NCBI GenBank assembly: GCA_964636675.1
Contig: CAZWUO010000169.1
Span: 1-8,482 of the forward strand
Direction of reading: 5' to 3'
Length of the DNA: 8,482 nucleotides
Source: JALUUH01 sp964636675
GTDB lineage: Bacteria; Pseudomonadota; Gammaproteobacteria; S012-40
Shown piece after piece: positions 5,071 through 8,482 of the stretch (position 1 is its first letter; each line of letters opens with the position of its first letter). Both the position numbers and the translations under genes were made by a program. The notes beneath the pieces are model-generated. The model saw only the letters and a list, made by a program, of their open reading frames with translations. It ran no database searches and was not told where the DNA came from.

Positions 5071-7338
5071 ATGAGTGATAAAATGGAATCTAGAGATATC
5101 CTTGCACAACAATTACAGATTACGGGTCTGATCCAAGGTGTCGGTTTTCGACCATTCATCTATCGATTAGCGAATAAAAACAAGCTTAGCGGCAATATAA
5201 AAAATTGTGGTTCGCACGTGGATATCCTTGCTCAAGGGCACCGAGCAGACCTTGCAAAATTTTTGGATGGGATTCATCAACACAATCTGCCATTGGCAAA
5301 CATAAATTCTATTAGACATAAAAATATAGCTATAAACCCGGAGATAAATGAGTTTACGATTGAACAAAGCAGCAACCACAAAAACATTCAAATAAGTCAT
5401 GTAAAAGATTATGCGTTATGTGATGTTTGTCTTGCTGAATTTAATGATCCCGGCAATCGACGTTTTCGCTATGCTTTTATCAGCTGCACCAACTGTGGTC
5501 CGCGTTATTCAATATTACGCAATTTTCCATTAGACAGAAAAAACACCAGTTTTGCTAAATTTACTCCTTGTCTGCAATGCATGGATGAATATAAAGATCC
5601 CGGCAATAGACGGTTTCATGCGCAAAATATTAGCTGCCCCGCGTGTGGGCCTCAGTTACGTTTAAATATGCAGTCCTACGTACGGCTGACGGAAGAAGGG
5701 ATTATTAAGGATTGTGTTAATCAATTACTATTAGGCGAAATTGTTTGCATCAAAGGGGTTAGTGGTTATCGTCTATATGGTGATGCGATGAATGAAACGG
5801 CCGTCGCTAAATTGCGTGATTTAAAACACCGGCCAGATAAACCGTTTGCGGTTATATATCCCTATAACAACGGCCTCGCATTGCTGAAAACGGATCTGTT
5901 GCTTAATGCTGAAAGTTCTATTTTTTTACAACAAGCAACACGTGCCATTGTATTGATTCAACAAACACAAACCTCCAGCTTGGCAAAAAATATCGCGCCG
6001 GGATTAAATACGATGGGTGTTATGTTGCCAGCGACGGGGCTTGAGCACTTGCTATTAAATAAAGTTAATCGTCCGCTAGTGGCAACGTCTGCTAACTTGT
6101 CAGGTGATAATATTATGACCGACGCACACGTGGCGGAGGAACAGCTATCGCAAATATGCCCTATTTTTATACATCATAATCTCGATATTCAACATGGCCT
6201 GGATGATTCTGTTTTTAAATCCAATCCGTCCAATAACATCGTCCCCATTCGCTTGGCTAGAGCTTATGCGCCCCATGAATATAAATTACCTTTTGTGCTT
6301 GATGAGCCCATATTGGCCTTCGGAGCGCAAACTAAAAACACGATTACCTTGGCCTGGCAAAATAGGGCGGTAACCAGTCAGCATTTGGGTGATATGCATA
6401 AATTTGAGGTTTGGAAAAAATCATTAACCCAAGTTGATGCATTGCAACAAATGTTCAGTATCGAAGTGAAACGATATTTAGTGGATGCAAACCCCGCTTA
6501 CACGGCGAATCAATGGGTGAACAATAATAAGCTTATTTATAGCGAAATATTACACCATCATGCGCACGCCTCCGCGTTGTTTTTTGAGCATTGTTGTATG
6601 GCTTCCCTATTGGTGTTTACCTGGGATGGAACGGGTTATGGTGACAATGGAGTATTGTGGGGCGGTGAGGCATTTTATGGATCGCCGGGTGATTGGTCCC
6701 ATGTCTCCAGTGTCAGGCCGTTCAAACTGCCCGGAGGAATAAATGCGATAAAAGAACCTTGGCGTGTTGCTGCAAGTTTATGTTGGCATGTTGATCAGGA
6801 ATATGCGGGGCGTCAGGCAAACGCAGAAAACCTGAAGCAACTTTGGCATTCCAATGCTAACTGTCCGTTAACTTCATCTGTCGGTCGATTGTTTGATGCA
6901 GCGGCAGTGTTGCTTGGTTTGCCTGATATCATCAGTTATGACGCGCAGGCGGCTATGCAGCTGGAAGCGGTGGCAACATGTGATACCGCAGACTTTGTCA
7001 AGCTCGCAATAAAAAATGCAGAATTTGATTGGCAGCCATTATTGGGATTATTGCAGGATTCATCATTGACGGTGTCGCATAGGGCGAAAGTATTTCACAA
7101 TTCGTTGGCGCATGTTATTTTGGATCAAACTGTTTTGCTTTCTGAAAAACACGCATTTGACGGTGTGGGTCTGACGGGCGGGATTTTTCAAAATAGTTTG
7201 CTAACGACCTTGGCCAAGGATTTATTGAGCCAACAAGGTTATGCTGTATTGCTCAATGAAACCTTACCCGCAAACGATGCGGCCATCTCGTTAGGGCAGG
7301 TAATGGAATACGGGATGAGAAAAGGGCGGTTGAATTAA
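5071..7338 (+). CDS. hypF: Carbamoyltransferase HypF
   Basis: A 755-residue protein, full length for the family, that turns carbamoyl phosphate and ATP into carbamoyl-adenylate and transfers the carbamoyl group to the C-terminal Cys of HypE. Domains in order: acylphosphatase-like (about 14-100) with QGVGFRPF (Arg27); two zinc-finger units with CxxC pairs at 117/120 and 139/142, then 167/170 and 189/192; a YrdC-like domain (about 205-395) with SGYRL (231-235), KHRPDKPFA (252-260) and SANLSG (340-345); and a Kae1-like domain from about 411 with HHHAHA (495-500), WDGTGYGD (518-525), VGRLFDA (604-610), GLTGGIFQN (700-708) and NDAAISLGQ (735-743). The start is uncertain within a few codons: TTG at 5059, ATG at 5071 and ATG at 5083 are in frame, all ahead of the conserved core; no strong Shine-Dalgarno chooses between them. 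It is cytoplasmic. Its stop overlaps an ATG (TAATG) upstream of hypE. Confidence 0.96.
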   Translation: MSDKMESRDILAQQLQITGLIQGVGFRPFIYRLANKNKLSGNIKNCGSHVDILAQGHRADLAKFLDGIHQHNLPLANINSIRHKNIAINPEINEFTIEQSSNHKNIQISHVKDYALCDVCLAEFNDPGNRRFRYAFISCTNCGPRYSILRNFPLDRKNTSFAKFTPCLQCMDEYKDPGNRRFHAQNISCPACGPQLRLNMQSYVRLTEEGIIKDCVNQLLLGEIVCIKGVSGYRLYGDAMNETAVAKLRDLKHRPDKPFAVIYPYNNGLALLKTDLLLNAESSIFLQQATRAIVLIQQTQTSSLAKNIAPGLNTMGVMLPATGLEHLLLNKVNRPLVATSANLSGDNIMTDAHVAEEQLSQICPIFIHHNLDIQHGLDDSVFKSNPSNNIVPIRLARAYAPHEYKLPFVLDEPILAFGAQTKNTITLAWQNRAVTSQHLGDMHKFEVWKKSLTQVDALQQMFSIEVKRYLVDANPAYTANQWVNNNKLIYSEILHHHAHASALFFEHCCMASLLVFTWDGTGYGDNGVLWGGEAFYGSPGDWSHVSSVRPFKLPGGINAIKEPWRVAASLCWHVDQEYAGRQANAENLKQLWHSNANCPLTSSVGRLFDAAAVLLGLPDIISYDAQAAMQLEAVATCDTADFVKLAIKNAEFDWQPLLGLLQDSSLTVSHRAKVFHNSLAHVILDQTVLLSEKHAFDGVGLTGGIFQNSLLTTLAKDLLSQQGYAVLLNETLPANDAAISLGQVMEYGMRKGRLN

Positions 7339-7355
7339 TGGCGAACACCCCTTAG
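7338..7355 (+). other. In-frame amber codon ahead of hypE: 5-codon ORF coupled to hypF stop
   Basis: An ATG at 7338-7340 overlaps the hypF stop as TAATG and reads M-A-N-T-P, then TAG (7353-7355), in the same frame as hypE. The hypE ATG follows immediately (TAGATG). AAAGGGCGG (7321-7329) lies 8 nt before the first ATG, whereas the hypE ATG has no recognisable ribosome-binding site of its own. Either the ancestral hypE began at 7338 and a point mutation (for example CAG or AAG to TAG) moved the start to 7356, or the tiny ORF works as a coupling and re-initiation device. The arrangement is directly visible; its meaning is inferred. Confidence 0.6.
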
Positions 7356-8339
7356 ATGAAACACGAATTTATCACACTTGCACATGGCAATGGTGGGCGA
7401 TTAATGCATGAATTAATTCGCAACATTATTGCGCCAGCATTTAACATGCAAGCAGATCAAATCAATAAAGACGCTGTAACGATAATGTGCGCTGGCCCTT
7501 TAATGCTGACAACGGATGGCTATACGGTTGACCCGCTATTTTTCCCCGGAGGTGATATCGGAAAACTTGCGGTGTGCGGCACACTGAATGATTTATTGGT
7601 CAGTGGGGCTGCTCCATTATATTTAACGGTTAATTTATTTATTGAGGAAGGTTTTCCTGTGCAGGACTTAACCTCCATTCTGCAAAGCATGGGAAAAATC
7701 GCAACCGAAAATCAAGTGTTGATTGTGGCGGGTGATACCAAAGTGTTACCTAAAGGTTCAATTCCTGGTATACAAATCGCCACCACGGGTATTGGCAAAG
7801 TTTTTAATCCTCAATTATCGATGGAGCACATCAAGGCCGGAGACAAAATATTCGTCTCCGGCTCGGTAGGCGATCACGGTGCAGCCGTTATGCTGGCCAG
7901 AGATGCCTATGGTTTAACCGGCCACATAATATCCGATTGTCAGTCGGTTAAATTGCTCGCTGATTTTTTAATGCAGCAGGATTTTGTCAAGTTTATGCGC
8001 GATCCCACACGCGGTGGCTTAGCCACCGTGTGTCACGAAATATCACAGACGACGAAACTGGGTGTGCATCTTATGGAAAACAATATCCCGATTCAACCAA
8101 GCGTCAACGGCTTGTGCGAATTGTTGGGGTTTAATCCTCTCTATCTTGCGTGTGAGGGGCGTATTGTATTTGTTACCTCATCAGAGGTGGATATAGACCT
8201 GTTAAAAAGTTTTTCGAACGAGATTTCTTTAGTGGGGGGCATAAGTGATGAGCACCAACAAGTTATCCTCGAAACACCGCTAGGTGGATTGAATATTATC
8301 GCCGAATTGGAAAATGAAGCCTTGCCGCGTATTTGTTAG
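7356..8339 (+). CDS. hypE: Carbamoyl dehydratase HypE
   Basis: A 327-residue PurM/AIR-synthetase-type ATPase that accepts the carbamoyl group from HypF on its C-terminal cysteine and dehydrates it to a thiocyanate, the source of the cyanide ligands. Seen in order: LAHGNGG (8-14), TTDGYTVDP (52-60), GGDIGKLAV (65-73), NDLLVSGAAP (78-87), AGDTKV (125-130), DPTRGGLA (216-223) and the terminal PRIC, whose Cys327 is the carrier residue. Both ATP-binding and catalytic blocks are intact. The start is taken at the ATG at 7356 because the preceding in-frame codon is TAG; only nonconserved residues lie before ITLAHG, so nothing essential is lost. It is the last recognisable gene of the hyp operon in this window, 17 bp after hypF. 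Confidence 0.97.
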   Translation: MKHEFITLAHGNGGRLMHELIRNIIAPAFNMQADQINKDAVTIMCAGPLMLTTDGYTVDPLFFPGGDIGKLAVCGTLNDLLVSGAAPLYLTVNLFIEEGFPVQDLTSILQSMGKIATENQVLIVAGDTKVLPKGSIPGIQIATTGIGKVFNPQLSMEHIKAGDKIFVSGSVGDHGAAVMLARDAYGLTGHIISDCQSVKLLADFLMQQDFVKFMRDPTRGGLATVCHEISQTTKLGVHLMENNIPIQPSVNGLCELLGFNPLYLACEGRIVFVTSSEVDIDLLKSFSNEISLVGGISDEHQQVILETPLGGLNIIAELENEALPRIC

Positions 8340-8482
8340 TGATGCGCGAGAATGACAATAAGCTGATTAAATGAGAATTGGCATTATATACCCGTGGCGT
8401 TATAGATTTAGGCCTTATTACACGCCTTATTCCTTCCATGACTTCGTTGAAATTCCTTGCAATAGACCGGCTATTACGCGTC
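8340..8482. other. Noncoding right edge with partial copy of the palindromic repeat arm
   Basis: No supported gene lies in these 143 bp. GCCTTATT is repeated directly at 8412-8419 and 8424-8431. At 8461-8473, AATAGACCGGCTA matches the outer arm of copy 1 (AACAGACCGGCTA) at 12 of 13 bases, then diverges (TTACGCG instead of AAGCC). It may be the start of a third, variant palindrome cut by the window edge, or chance. I see no convincing intrinsic terminator for the hyp operon here. Confidence 0.4.

Overview
The window holds one functional unit: a divergent gene cluster for a soluble group 3b-type [NiFe] hydrogenase (NAD(P)-linked, 'sulfhydrogenase' type) and most of its Hyp maturation machinery. 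Coding density, Shine-Dalgarno sites, overlapping genes and base composition point to a bacterium of moderate GC. Proteobacterial (perhaps gammaproteobacterial) origin is my guess from the general look of the Hyp proteins; nothing here fixes the taxon. I see no transposase, integrase, tRNA, rRNA or CRISPR array.

Left half, minus strand, read from about 3156 down to 1: hydB (two-[4Fe-4S] beta subunit), hydG (FAD/NAD(P)/[2Fe-2S] gamma subunit, overlapping hydB by 8 nt), hydD (small subunit, delta) and hydA (large catalytic subunit, alpha, cut by the window edge after 108 codons). This beta-gamma-delta-alpha order is that of the classic Pyrococcus-type sulfhydrogenase operon. A 101-bp gap (3157-3257) separates it from the right half and must hold both promoters.

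Right half, plus strand: hypC, hypA, hypD (GTG start overlapping hypA by 4 nt), hypF and hypE. HypF and HypE make the thiocyanate precursor of the Fe cyanide ligands, HypC and HypD assemble the Fe(CN)2CO unit, and HypA helps nickel delivery. The nickel GTPase gene hypB and the hydrogenase maturation endopeptidase gene are not in the window. The last 143 bp contain no gene I can support.

The most notable non-coding structure is a long palindromic repeat present twice: once between hydD and hydA (345-410) and once between hypD and hypF (4994-5054). The arm sequence is nearly the same in both (core GACCGGCTAAAGCC) and the loops are unrelated. In both cases the repeat carries the stop codon of the upstream gene, and neither copy is followed by a U-tract. 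A 13-bp piece resembling the arm also occurs at the right edge. A second oddity is an in-frame amber codon directly before the hypE start, following an ATG that overlaps the hypF stop. The enzymes are known families; I found no undescribed protein system, so novelty lies in the repeats, the missing hypB and the hypE start.
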